The notes under the pieces: model-generated
Database searches by the model: none
The model's input: only the letters and a program-made list of their open reading frames with translations
What the model was told of the DNA's origin: nothing
Part shown: positions 1-6,651 of the stretch, piece after piece
Numbering within the stretch: the stretch's first letter is position 1
Layout of the letters: each line of letters begins with the position of its first letter
Assembly: GCA_016716665.1 (NCBI GenBank)
Contig: JADJVH010000010.1
Coordinates: forward strand, 153,351 to 217,350
DNA: 64,000 nucleotides
From: Candidatus Opimibacter iunctus
Lineage (GTDB): Bacteria > Bacteroidota > Bacteroidia > Chitinophagales > Saprospiraceae
Direction: 5' to 3'
Program-made: the position numbers and the translations under genes

Positions 1-127
1 TATAATGGAAAATATCCGCTTTAGTGATTATTCAGGTGTTTTTAATATATTTTATTTGCACATAATATGTTTATAGTAGTATTTATTTGTTATGTTTACT
101 TAAACAAGGGCATATAATGGAAAATAT
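1..127. repeat. 15-bp direct repeat spanning the Fic gene start
   Basis: TATAATGGAAAATAT occurs at 1-15 and again at 113-127, where it covers the start codon of the Fic gene. The first copy opens a reading frame of only 23 codons (5-76), so it looks like a duplicated gene start and not a separate gene. The rest of 16-112 is AT-rich and should hold the Fic promoter, but I see no convincing TAnnTTTG box. Confidence 0.45.
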
Positions 128-1598
128 TCTACCAAACCAGCTGCAAGAGGTCGTTTTTTCCTCAAGTGACCCTAAGTACAGCAGGCAAATCTCGAGGCTG
201 GAAAAAGCTGGGAAACTTAAAAAGATAGCTCCCAGGGTCTTCACCCCAAATCTTACAGATCAGCCAGAGGTCATCATTAAAAGAAACCTTTTTACAATCC
301 TTGGCCACTTATACCCTGGTGCGATACTCAGCCACCGATCGGCGCTGGAGTTTCAACCCACTCCGGCAGGTTATGTTTTCCTGACCTACAGCTATACCCG
401 AAAAATCAGCTTGCCGGGAATAACCTTGCGGATCATGGAGGGGCATGGACCTATTGAAGGAGATAATATCCTATCAGGTGAACTATATGTCTCTCAACTG
501 GAACGCGCATTACTCGAAAATCTTGAGGTAAGCCGAAAGCAAGGCCCGGAATCAAAAGCCATTCCTTTGGTTAAAGTGGAAGAGCGATTGGAGATGGTTG
601 TCCGTGTGCAAGGGGAAGCGGGTCTAAATACCCTTAGAGACAAAGCAAGAGTCATTGCAGAAAAGTTGGGTCTGCAGACGGAGTTTAAAAAACTGGACAA
701 ATGTATTAGTGCAATCCTTCGTACACAACCGTCAAAAATATTAACCTCCCCGCTGGCCATGGCGAGGGCTTTTGGGCATCCTTACGACCCCGCCAGAATC
801 ACCTTGTTTGAAAAACTATTTATCGCCCTGAAGCAACAGGAATTCAGGTATCTGCCGGAGAAAAACACAAGTGCTGCATCCTTCCGCAACTTTGCATTCT
901 TTGAAGCCTACTTTTCCAATTATATCGAAGGCACTGAATTTGAACTCACAGATGCATTGCACATCATCGAAACCGGCACTCCTATGCCATCTCGTGATGA
1001 AGATTCACATGACATACTAGGCACTTATAAAATCGTCAGCAAGCGAGACGAAATGAAGCAAGTGCCATCGGTTGCGGATCAATTGCTGGATATGCTGCTC
1101 TATCGTCACCAGGTACTCTTGTCTGCGAGAACAGCAAAACATCCTGGCCAGTTTAAAGACAGGAACAATCGTGCAGGCAATACACACTTTGTCGACTATA
1201 CACTTGTCCGGGGTACCTTGATAAAGGGTTTTGAGTATTACAATGCACTGTCACATCCTTTTGCACGTGCCGCCTATATCATGTTTCTGATCAGCGAAGT
1301 TCATCCGTTCCTGGATGGAAATGGCCGTATTGCCAGGATCATGATGAATGCTGAGCTGGTCTGCCAGGGTCAGGCGAAAATCATCATCCCCACTGTATAC
1401 AGAGATGATTATCTGGGTGCCTTGAGAAGACTATCGCGGCAAGAAGATCCCGCAGCCTATATCCGTATGCTTGAGCGCGCGCATACTTTCAGCGATACGC
1501 TGACAGGAGATGACATCGGCATCATGCAAAAGCAACTGGAAGATGCCAATGCATTTGAAGAGCACGGGCAGGCGATCCTGCGAATTTCCGGGGAGTAG
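117..1598 (+). CDS. Fic family protein with N-terminal AbiEi-like winged helix
   Basis: Predicted Fic-type AMP-transferase, which would use ATP to AMPylate a hydroxyl side chain of a target protein. The N-terminal ~180 residues resemble the AbiEi/type IV antitoxin winged-helix region (residues ~10-110 read as a DNA-binding head). The C-terminal half is a Fic domain with the complete active motif HPFLDGNGRIAR near residue 396, so catalysis should be intact. SNYIEG near residue 266 fits the [S/T]xxxE[G/N] inhibitory helix of class II Fic proteins, which blocks the gamma-phosphate site in cis. The ATG at 117 is preferred over a TTG at 87 because the added residues resemble nothing. The gene is monocistronic; a repeat-filled spacer follows. 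The Fic call is firm; the AbiEi assignment is moderate and the target is unknown. Confidence 0.85.
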   Translation: MENILPNQLQEVVFSSSDPKYSRQISRLEKAGKLKKIAPRVFTPNLTDQPEVIIKRNLFTILGHLYPGAILSHRSALEFQPTPAGYVFLTYSYTRKISLPGITLRIMEGHGPIEGDNILSGELYVSQLERALLENLEVSRKQGPESKAIPLVKVEERLEMVVRVQGEAGLNTLRDKARVIAEKLGLQTEFKKLDKCISAILRTQPSKILTSPLAMARAFGHPYDPARITLFEKLFIALKQQEFRYLPEKNTSAASFRNFAFFEAYFSNYIEGTEFELTDALHIIETGTPMPSRDEDSHDILGTYKIVSKRDEMKQVPSVADQLLDMLLYRHQVLLSARTAKHPGQFKDRNNRAGNTHFVDYTLVRGTLIKGFEYYNALSHPFARAAYIMFLISEVHPFLDGNGRIARIMMNAELVCQGQAKIIIPTVYRDDYLGALRRLSRQEDPAAYIRMLERAHTFSDTLTGDDIGIMQKQLEDANAFEEHGQAILRISGE

Positions 1599-1599
1599 T

Positions 1600-1760
1600 C
1601 AGGGGCTAAACCCCCTTTCTTTGGTCGCCGAAGCCATGGAATGGCATTCCATTCCATGAGCGAAGGTGATCCTTTGGTCACCGAAGCCTTTGAATGGTAA
1701 GCCATTCCAAAGGGCGAAGGTGACCTACCAGCGCGCCCCTTCAGGGCTTTTTCGAAAACC
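1600..1760. repeat. Dispersed palindromic element with two tandem hairpin units
   Basis: The ends match a repeat family seen three more times in the window (GGGGCTAAACCCCC on the left, GCGCCCCTTCAGGGCTT on the right). Between them lie two related hairpin units of about 54 bp (1619-1672 and 1673-1726). Both read CTTTGGTCRCCGAAGCC, then a self-complementary centre, then GCGAAGGTGAYC. Unit 1 has the perfect arms CATGGAATGG/CCATTCCATG. Unit 2 has CTTTGAATGG/CCATTCCAAAG plus outer arms GGTCACC/GGTGACC. No gene is visible here. Confidence 0.7.
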
Positions 1761-1806
1761 TACTTTGATCGCCAAAGTCTTTTAAAGAGGATATTCCTAT
1801 CCCAAA

Positions 1807-1851
1807 TTAACCATGTAATTCTAACATCAAATGTTAGAATTACATGGTTAA
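1807..1851. terminator. Perfect 21-bp hairpin over the hepT stop codon
   Basis: Arms 1807-1827 and 1831-1851 are perfectly complementary around a 3-nt CAA loop. The right arm contains the hepT stop codon (1848-1850). There is no T-tract on either side, so this is either a factor-independent terminator of unusual form or a 3'-end stabilising hairpin for the HepT transcript. Confidence 0.6.
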
Positions 1852-2201
1852 AGATTAAATTCATTTTCCAGGATCACCTCGATAGTGGCTTTAAGCCGGG
1901 GCAGTTCCCCTTCAATGATATTCCAAACTGCAGACAGTTTAATATTGAAATATTCGTGGGCGATCAGGTTACGAAAGGATCTGACCTTATGCCAAGGATA
2001 GGCATAGCGCTCTAGCTTTTCGCTTTCGACATGATTGATGGCTTCGCCGATGACTGTAAATTGAAATAAAACGGCATCGTGTAAAAGCGGAGTATCCGTG
2101 AAGTGAATCGAATCAGATTCCTTTACATATTCCTCTATTGTTTGGATAGCCTGCAGAATATGCTGAAGTCTCTTTTGGCTTTCAAGATTCGGATTTTTCA
2201 T
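1848..2201 (-). CDS. hepT: HepT-like HEPN-domain ribonuclease toxin (DUF86)
   Basis: Toxin of a type VII HepT/MntA toxin-antitoxin pair. HepT proteins are all-helical HEPN RNases that cleave RNA as dimers. The HEPN active motif Rx4-6HxY is present as RNLIAHEY near residues 78-85, so the nuclease should be functional unless modified. In studied pairs the antitoxin silences HepT by adding AMP to the Tyr of this motif; the Tyr is present here. At 117 residues it has the usual family length. It is encoded downstream of, and overlaps by 20 bp, the nucleotidyltransferase antitoxin gene on the same strand, so the two are translationally coupled. A perfect 21-bp hairpin covers its stop codon. Confidence 0.85.
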   Translation of the reverse strand: MKNPNLESQKRLQHILQAIQTIEEYVKESDSIHFTDTPLLHDAVLFQFTVIGEAINHVESEKLERYAYPWHKVRSFRNLIAHEYFNIKLSAVWNIIEGELPRLKATIEVILENEFNL

Positions 2202-2778
2202 ACACTAGTTTTAAATCCGGCTCCACATTTTTACGGACGTGTGGCTTGAAAGCATCTATAAATCCTATATCCACTTTCCGGTGGATGGCCAGTTCGATTT
2301 GGTGCTGTATCTCTGCAAGGTCAAAATAGCTGAATGAATCATCCGCTTCGATAGCAATGTCGATATCACTGCCTGGTCTGTCATCGCCCCTGGAAAAGGA
2401 GCCATATATCCATGCCTTTCGTATCGCGGAGAAGGCCTTGATCACTTTTTTGATTTGCGATGTAATAGCCTTGCGATCTGTTTTCTGAAAAGTCCGGTAA
2501 GCTACCTGCTCCTCTGCCATTTGTAACGCTTTAAGACCGGACTCTTCTTCTCCAATAGTGTACATGATCTTATCTGATAGCCAGGCCACCAGGAGATCCT
2601 CCTGGCTTACCTTGAAATATTCTGCCAGTTGTATTATCTGTACTCTCGGGATATTCCTTTGACCCCGCTCTATCTTGCTTAGGATCGCTTGATCTATGTC
2701 CAGAAATCCGGCAACCTCCCTGAGCGGTAGCTTTTTTTCCTTTCGCAGTTTTCGAATCATCGTACCTAGGCTATCCAT
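2182..2778 (-). CDS. XRE HTH-nucleotidyltransferase fusion, MntA-type antitoxin
   Basis: Antitoxin partner of the HepT gene that follows it. Residues ~5-65 form an XRE/Cro-type helix-turn-helix (LREVAGFLDIDQAILSKIER). The C-terminal half is a minimal nucleotidyltransferase with GSFSRGDDRPGSDID, an exact GSx10DxD motif as in MntA antitoxins that AMPylate HepT. Thus one protein joins DNA-binding autoregulation with the enzyme that neutralises the toxin; most characterised MntA proteins lack the HTH. The start at 2778 (MDSLGTMIRKL) was chosen because it begins the HTH and sits 8 nt from a perfect operator-like palindrome; an upstream ATG at 2832 would place that palindrome inside the gene. It overlaps hepT by 20 bp. 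Confidence 0.85.
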   Translation of the reverse strand: MDSLGTMIRKLRKEKKLPLREVAGFLDIDQAILSKIERGQRNIPRVQIIQLAEYFKVSQEDLLVAWLSDKIMYTIGEEESGLKALQMAEEQVAYRTFQKTDRKAITSQIKKVIKAFSAIRKAWIYGSFSRGDDRPGSDIDIAIEADDSFSYFDLAEIQHQIELAIHRKVDIGFIDAFKPHVRKNVEPDLKLVYEKSES

Positions 2779-2785
2779 AATATAT

Positions 2786-2806
2786 TTTTGACAATATTTG
2801 TCAAAA
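2786..2806. promoter_or_regulatory. Palindromic operator of the HTH-MNT/HepT operon
   Basis: TTTTGACAA-TAT-TTGTCAAAA is a perfect inverted repeat of 9-bp arms around 3 bp. It lies between the -7 box and the start codon of the HTH-MNT gene. The position and symmetry fit autorepression by the encoded XRE domain; the binding itself is inferred. Confidence 0.65.
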
Positions 2807-2832
2807 TTAGGGGGTTTGAATATTAAATGCAA
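2802..2832 (-). promoter_or_regulatory. Bacteroidota-type promoter of the HTH-MNT/HepT operon
   Basis: On the minus strand TAATTTTG (2809 to 2802) matches the Bacteroidota -7 consensus TAnnTTTG. A TTG at 2832-2830 lies 20 nt upstream as a -33 element. The -7 box overlaps one arm of the palindromic operator, so a bound repressor would block the polymerase. Confidence 0.55.
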
Positions 2833-2850
2833 GGCCTACATAACTTTTCC

Positions 2851-3000
2851 GTCAGTCAGGGGCTGAACCCCCTTCCTACTAACGCGCCCCTTCAGGGCTT
2901 TTCTGATCACAGATCACCCGATTACCGATCACAGATTACCCTTTCTCCCACACCCACTACCCACACCTCTTACTGTCTTACTGTCTCACTGTCTTACACA
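2851..3000. repeat. Short copy of the CTGAACCCCC/CCCCTTCAGGGC element and an octamer repeat
   Basis: 2856-2903 is a compact copy of the dispersed element seen at 1600-1760, without the two inner hairpin units. 2966-3000 contains octamer-like repeats (CTTACTGT, CTTACTGT, CTCACTGT, CTTACAC). A related tract follows the next gene (3492-3526) and occurs inverted at 22184-22216. No gene is visible between 2833 and 3017. Confidence 0.55.
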
Positions 3001-3017
3001 GGCCGTATCTTACACCC

Positions 3018-3422
3018 ATGACCCTGTCCATCCACACGACTCCCGGTACGCGCATCCGCTCTTCCACCCGGAAGAAACTGAGGGAGCAGACCCAGGAGGA
3101 AAAGCAGGTGATCGTACATTGTCACTACACCTGCACCAATCCCTATGGCATGTACATCCGGATCTGGCCATCTACCTACCTGATTGCCCGGGATGTTGCC
3201 CATCGCAGCGAGCTGGTCCATGCAGAAAACATCCCCCTGGCCCCCGATTGGATGGCTGTGCCTCCCGGAGCCAAGAGTCAGTTTACCCTGATCTTCAGCG
3301 GCCTCCCCAAGGACTGCCAGCGCTTTGACCTGGCGGAGATCATCCCCCAGGAGGGTGGCTTCTTTGTGGCGGATATTGAGCGGAATGAGATGGATGTGTA
3401 TGAGGTGGAAATGGGGGAGTAG
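3018..3422 (+). CDS. Conserved hypothetical protein, 134 aa
   Basis: I do not recognise a named family. The protein is soluble, with no signal peptide or membrane segment. The basic N-terminus (residues 10-30, KKLREQTQEEKQ) is followed by alternating hydrophobic strands that suggest a small beta-sandwich. It ends in NEMDVYEVEMGE. It is a real gene: a remnant of a second copy of its 3' end lies at 3531-3560 and differs only at synonymous codon positions, which indicates past selection on the protein. The ATG at 3018 follows directly on an octamer-repeat tract. The function is unknown. Confidence 0.6.
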   Translation: MTLSIHTTPGTRIRSSTRKKLREQTQEEKQVIVHCHYTCTNPYGMYIRIWPSTYLIARDVAHRSELVHAENIPLAPDWMAVPPGAKSQFTLIFSGLPKDCQRFDLAEIIPQEGGFFVADIERNEMDVYEVEMGE

Positions 3423-3601
3423 TTTCCTCAGCATAGAGCAATTCCAAAATGTTCAGGCTTGTCGGAATCTCTCACCCACACAGAGAACTCACACATCTTA
3501 CTTTCTCACTGTCTCACTATCTTACATCAGGATGTGTATGAGGTTGAGATGGGGGAGTAATTTTTCTTATTTTAAACCATTCATTTATAAAACAAACCCC
3601 A
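3423..3601. other. Remnant of a tandemly duplicated, internally deleted gene
   Basis: The octamer-repeat tract found upstream of the 134-aa gene recurs here (3492-3526). It is followed at once by ten codons (3531-3560) encoding DVYEVEMGE and a stop, identical in protein to the end of that gene. The DNA differs at three synonymous sites (GTG/GTT, GAA/GAG, TAG/TAA). The simplest reading is a tandem duplication in which the second copy later lost about 390 bp between its upstream tract and its last codons. Confidence 0.6.
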
Positions 3602-5578
3602 ATGTTAAATTACTATTACGGAAAATCCATTAAAAGTTTTTTAGAAAACAGTACAGAAGAAATCATTGGCATTATTTCTCTTGAAAACAAATTTGATCAA
3701 GCCTATACCCAAAGTAGATCTTGGGAACAGCAAATACCCATTTTAAAGCAAGCTTTAAAGGACTATGATGGAAATATTTATTTTGAATTTTCAATACCCC
3801 GATTAGGTAAACGTGTTGACTGCCTAGTAATAATAAGAAATGTAGTATTTGCAATTGAATTCAAAGTTGGAGAAAGTAAATATCATAACAATGATGTTGA
3901 TCAAGTTTGGGATTACGCCCTTGATTTAAAAAACTTTCATCTCCCAAGCCATCATGTGGCTATTGCACCCATTCTTGTCGCTACTGAAGCTAAACATTCA
4001 CATTTAAATGTACTCATTACATCACATAATGACAATTTAATTCATCCTATAAAATCAAACCAAAAGGATCTAGGACCCGCTATAAATAACATACTATCGT
4101 TTATTAAGGAGAGCCCACCTATAGATACTTTTGAATACGAAACGGGCAGTTATTCACCAACTCCTACGATTATTGAAGCTGCTGTATCACTTTATAACAA
4201 TCATTCAGTTGAAGAAATTACAAGGAGCGATGCTAAGGCTATAAATTTGACAAAAACCAGCACTGCGATATCAGATACGATAGAATATGCTAAAAAGCAC
4301 TCTTTAAAAATCATATGCTTTGTAACAGGAGTTCCGGGTGCTGGTAAAACACTGGTTGGTTTAAATGTAGCAACATCCCATTTAGACAAAGAGAAAGGCA
4401 ATTCAAGTGTTTATCTCTCAGGTAATGCTCCATTAGTGGCAATCCTTCAAGAAGCCCTAACTAGGGATAAAGTGCAAAAAGAAAAGCTAAAAGGAAACAA
4501 GATCACTAAAGGTCATGCCAAAGAGGGTGTAAAAGCATTTATTCAAATTATTCATCATTATAGAGATGCATATCTTATTGATAAGAAACCCCCTTATGAT
4601 CATGTAGCGATATTTGATGAAGCGCAAAGAGCTTGGAACAAGGAACAAACTGTTAAGTTTATGCGCCAAAAAAAGAATCAACCTCATTTTACTCATTCAG
4701 AACCTGAGTTCCTAATTTCATGTCTTGACAGACACAAAGATTGGGCTGTTGTAGTGTGTTTGGTAGGTGGCGGACAAGAAATAAATACCGGAGAGGCTGG
4801 CATTTCGGAGTGGTTGAATGCTATTGACACCCAATTTAAAGATTGGAAGGTGTCAATTTCTCCGAACTTAATAGATAAAGAATATTCTGCTTTTGAATCT
4901 ATCCAAAAACTTAAAGTAAAAGGAGCTATCACCTTTAATGAAAATTTACATCTTTCAGTTTCAATGAGGTCATTTAGGGCAGAAAAAGTCTCATCTTTTA
5001 TTAAATCACTTTTAGATCTCAATCTTGAAGAAAGCAGGGGGTGCTTGATGGAAATATCTAGCAATTACCCAATCGTTCTAACAAGAGATCTAGCAAAAGC
5101 TAAAATTTGGCTGAAAGAAAAAGCTCGAGGAACTGAACGTTATGGCTTAATCGTATCATCTGAAGCTCAAAGACTAAAGCCGTTAGCAATCGACGTCAAA
5201 TCGCCAATGAATCCAGTAAATTGGTTTCTAGACGGCAAAGACGATGTTCGGTCTTCTTACTTTCTAGAACATGTTGCAACTGAATTTCATGTTCAAGGGT
5301 TAGAATTAGATTGGGCTTGTATCACTTGGGATGGCGACTTAAGGTTCTCTCATGAAGGTTGGAAAACCTATTCATTTGTTGGATCTAAATGGCAAAATAT
5401 TCATAGCCCTGATAAAAAGAGATACTTGATAAATGCATATCGTGTTTTATTAACAAGAGCAAGGCAGGGTATGATAATAGTTGTTCCTGAAGGTAATAAA
5501 GAAGACCTTACAAGAAATCCAGAATATTACAATCCAACATATAATTACCTAGTTAATCTGGGGCTCGATACAATCTAG
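3602..5578 (+). CDS. DUF2075 P-loop ATPase/helicase with N-terminal nuclease-like domain
   Basis: DUF2075-family superfamily 1-like ATPase. The N-terminal ~110 residues contain RVDCLVI followed by FAIEFKVGE (residues ~60-90), which fits the D...ExK core of a PD-(D/E)xK nuclease. The ATPase core has Walker A GVPGAGKT near residue 243, Walker B IFDEAQRAW near 337, a late motif EFHVQGLELDW and the arginine-bearing LLTRARQGM near the C-terminus. Such proteins occur in mobile and defence contexts in many bacteria; a DNA-processing role is inferred. The gene is distinctly more AT-rich than its flanks. It faces a phospholipase-D-like gene tail to tail with 10 bp between stops. Its own start follows the remnant of a duplicated gene, which suggests an island inserted at that site. 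Confidence 0.8.
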   Translation: MLNYYYGKSIKSFLENSTEEIIGIISLENKFDQAYTQSRSWEQQIPILKQALKDYDGNIYFEFSIPRLGKRVDCLVIIRNVVFAIEFKVGESKYHNNDVDQVWDYALDLKNFHLPSHHVAIAPILVATEAKHSHLNVLITSHNDNLIHPIKSNQKDLGPAINNILSFIKESPPIDTFEYETGSYSPTPTIIEAAVSLYNNHSVEEITRSDAKAINLTKTSTAISDTIEYAKKHSLKIICFVTGVPGAGKTLVGLNVATSHLDKEKGNSSVYLSGNAPLVAILQEALTRDKVQKEKLKGNKITKGHAKEGVKAFIQIIHHYRDAYLIDKKPPYDHVAIFDEAQRAWNKEQTVKFMRQKKNQPHFTHSEPEFLISCLDRHKDWAVVVCLVGGGQEINTGEAGISEWLNAIDTQFKDWKVSISPNLIDKEYSAFESIQKLKVKGAITFNENLHLSVSMRSFRAEKVSSFIKSLLDLNLEESRGCLMEISSNYPIVLTRDLAKAKIWLKEKARGTERYGLIVSSEAQRLKPLAIDVKSPMNPVNWFLDGKDDVRSSYFLEHVATEFHVQGLELDWACITWDGDLRFSHEGWKTYSFVGSKWQNIHSPDKKRYLINAYRVLLTRARQGMIIVVPEGNKEDLTRNPEYYNPTYNYLVNLGLDTI

Positions 5579-5588
5579 TTTTCATTCG

Positions 5589-6326
5589 TTAAAGGTTAAA
5601 TGTCTCCTTAGCCTTTTTCCAATTCTTCTTCAAAATAGGTCTACTGACGCTTGTCTCTCCATTAGAGGGCTCTCCTGAAAAGTGGCAAAATTTTTCAGGA
5701 TATTCTGGATCGCCATATTCATTCCATTTTTTAAAAGCTTCATAACAAAGTGGCTTTTCAACGCTGAATGGTATTGAAATTCCTGTTCGAATGCAATAGC
5801 CCAAATTTTTACCGCTTTGACCCGATGTAGATTTATCCCTGGTGGGCTTGCTGTCAGTATAATTTGATGCTATGACTTTTGGAGCACTCAATTCAAAGCC
5901 CTGACTCGTTTGATTAATGTAATCTACTTCTTTGAACGCATCCTCATATAATTGAATATCTGCAGGGTCATTCTTGTCAATCAAGACGCCCATTTCCTTA
6001 TTATTTGCCATTGAAAACTCATAAAGATTCAATGAAGTTATTACCATCTTCTCATCGTTGACGTAGCATTTAGCATGTAAGTCCTCGTTGTATTTTAAGA
6101 TGACGAACCTAAGGCCTTGCAAAAACTTCATTTCATCCGGATTCAGCTCTTGCTTTCCGAAAATAACAGTAGTAATTTTATCCTTGCTATTTCTATACGT
6201 CAACAATTCCTTAAAATCCTTAGATAACTTTAGATATGGAGAAACAAGGAAAAGTTTTTCTCCTGCATTCCTTATAAGATCTTCAATTTCTGAAACCGCC
6301 TTTCGGGTGTTAATAAACCTAGCCAT
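5589..6326 (-). CDS. Phospholipase-D-like (HKD) domain protein
   Basis: Single-HKD PLD-superfamily protein of 245 residues. The catalytic pattern is H84-x-K86-x4-D91-x6-S98-x-N100 (HAKCYVNDEKMVITSLN). One-HKD members act as dimers and many are nucleases; phospholipase activity is not implied. The C-terminal ~75 residues carry three single cysteines (GYCIRTG, PLCYEAF, KFCHFSG) at spacings that recall a three-knuckle zinc ribbon in which the second Cys of each pair is absent. The protein has no signal peptide and should be cytosolic. It is convergent with the DUF2075 ATPase gene (10 bp between stops), shares its AT-rich composition, and may have arrived with it. Confidence 0.75.
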   Translation of the reverse strand: MARFINTRKAVSEIEDLIRNAGEKLFLVSPYLKLSKDFKELLTYRNSKDKITTVIFGKQELNPDEMKFLQGLRFVILKYNEDLHAKCYVNDEKMVITSLNLYEFSMANNKEMGVLIDKNDPADIQLYEDAFKEVDYINQTSQGFELSAPKVIASNYTDSKPTRDKSTSGQSGKNLGYCIRTGISIPFSVEKPLCYEAFKKWNEYGDPEYPEKFCHFSGEPSNGETSVSRPILKKNWKKAKETFNL

Positions 6327-6651
6327 GTGTTTTTTCTTTTTTGGCGTTTTAATTAAGCTTTAAAATTATATTCATTAAGATGATTATCAATTACTTATAG
6401 GTTTGATTTGTACTGCATGTTTTGGAATTGAAATCAACTTAGATTAAAGAAACGCGATTATGTCCAAATCTCTAACTATTGATCATACATATACCATTCC
6501 ACTTTTAAAGCTATATAGTCTATATGTAAATTTCTGGCCAACGAGTAATCACCTAACTCAACCTACGCTTCATTTCTCTCGTCTTGGTCCACTATACCAT
6601 CCCCAAATCCCTTCGTATATTCATTTCCCAAACCCATCCTACCAGCATCCT
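6327..6651. other. Spacer between the PLD-like gene and the Ycf48-like gene
   Basis: These 325 bp mark the change from the AT-rich island to normal composition. A frame open from 6460 runs into the following gene, but its first 64 codons look non-coding, and a signal peptide starts only at 6652. I see no clear promoter box, terminator or repeat here. Confidence 0.4.

Noticed and set aside
2827..3021. Plus-strand open frame of 64 codons
   Set aside because: It consists of the CTGAACCCC/CAGGGC element and the octamer tract.
6460..6651. N-terminal extension of 64 codons on the Ycf48-like protein
   Set aside because: The added residues (rich in H, P, S and N) look like translated spacer, and a clean signal peptide begins at 6652.
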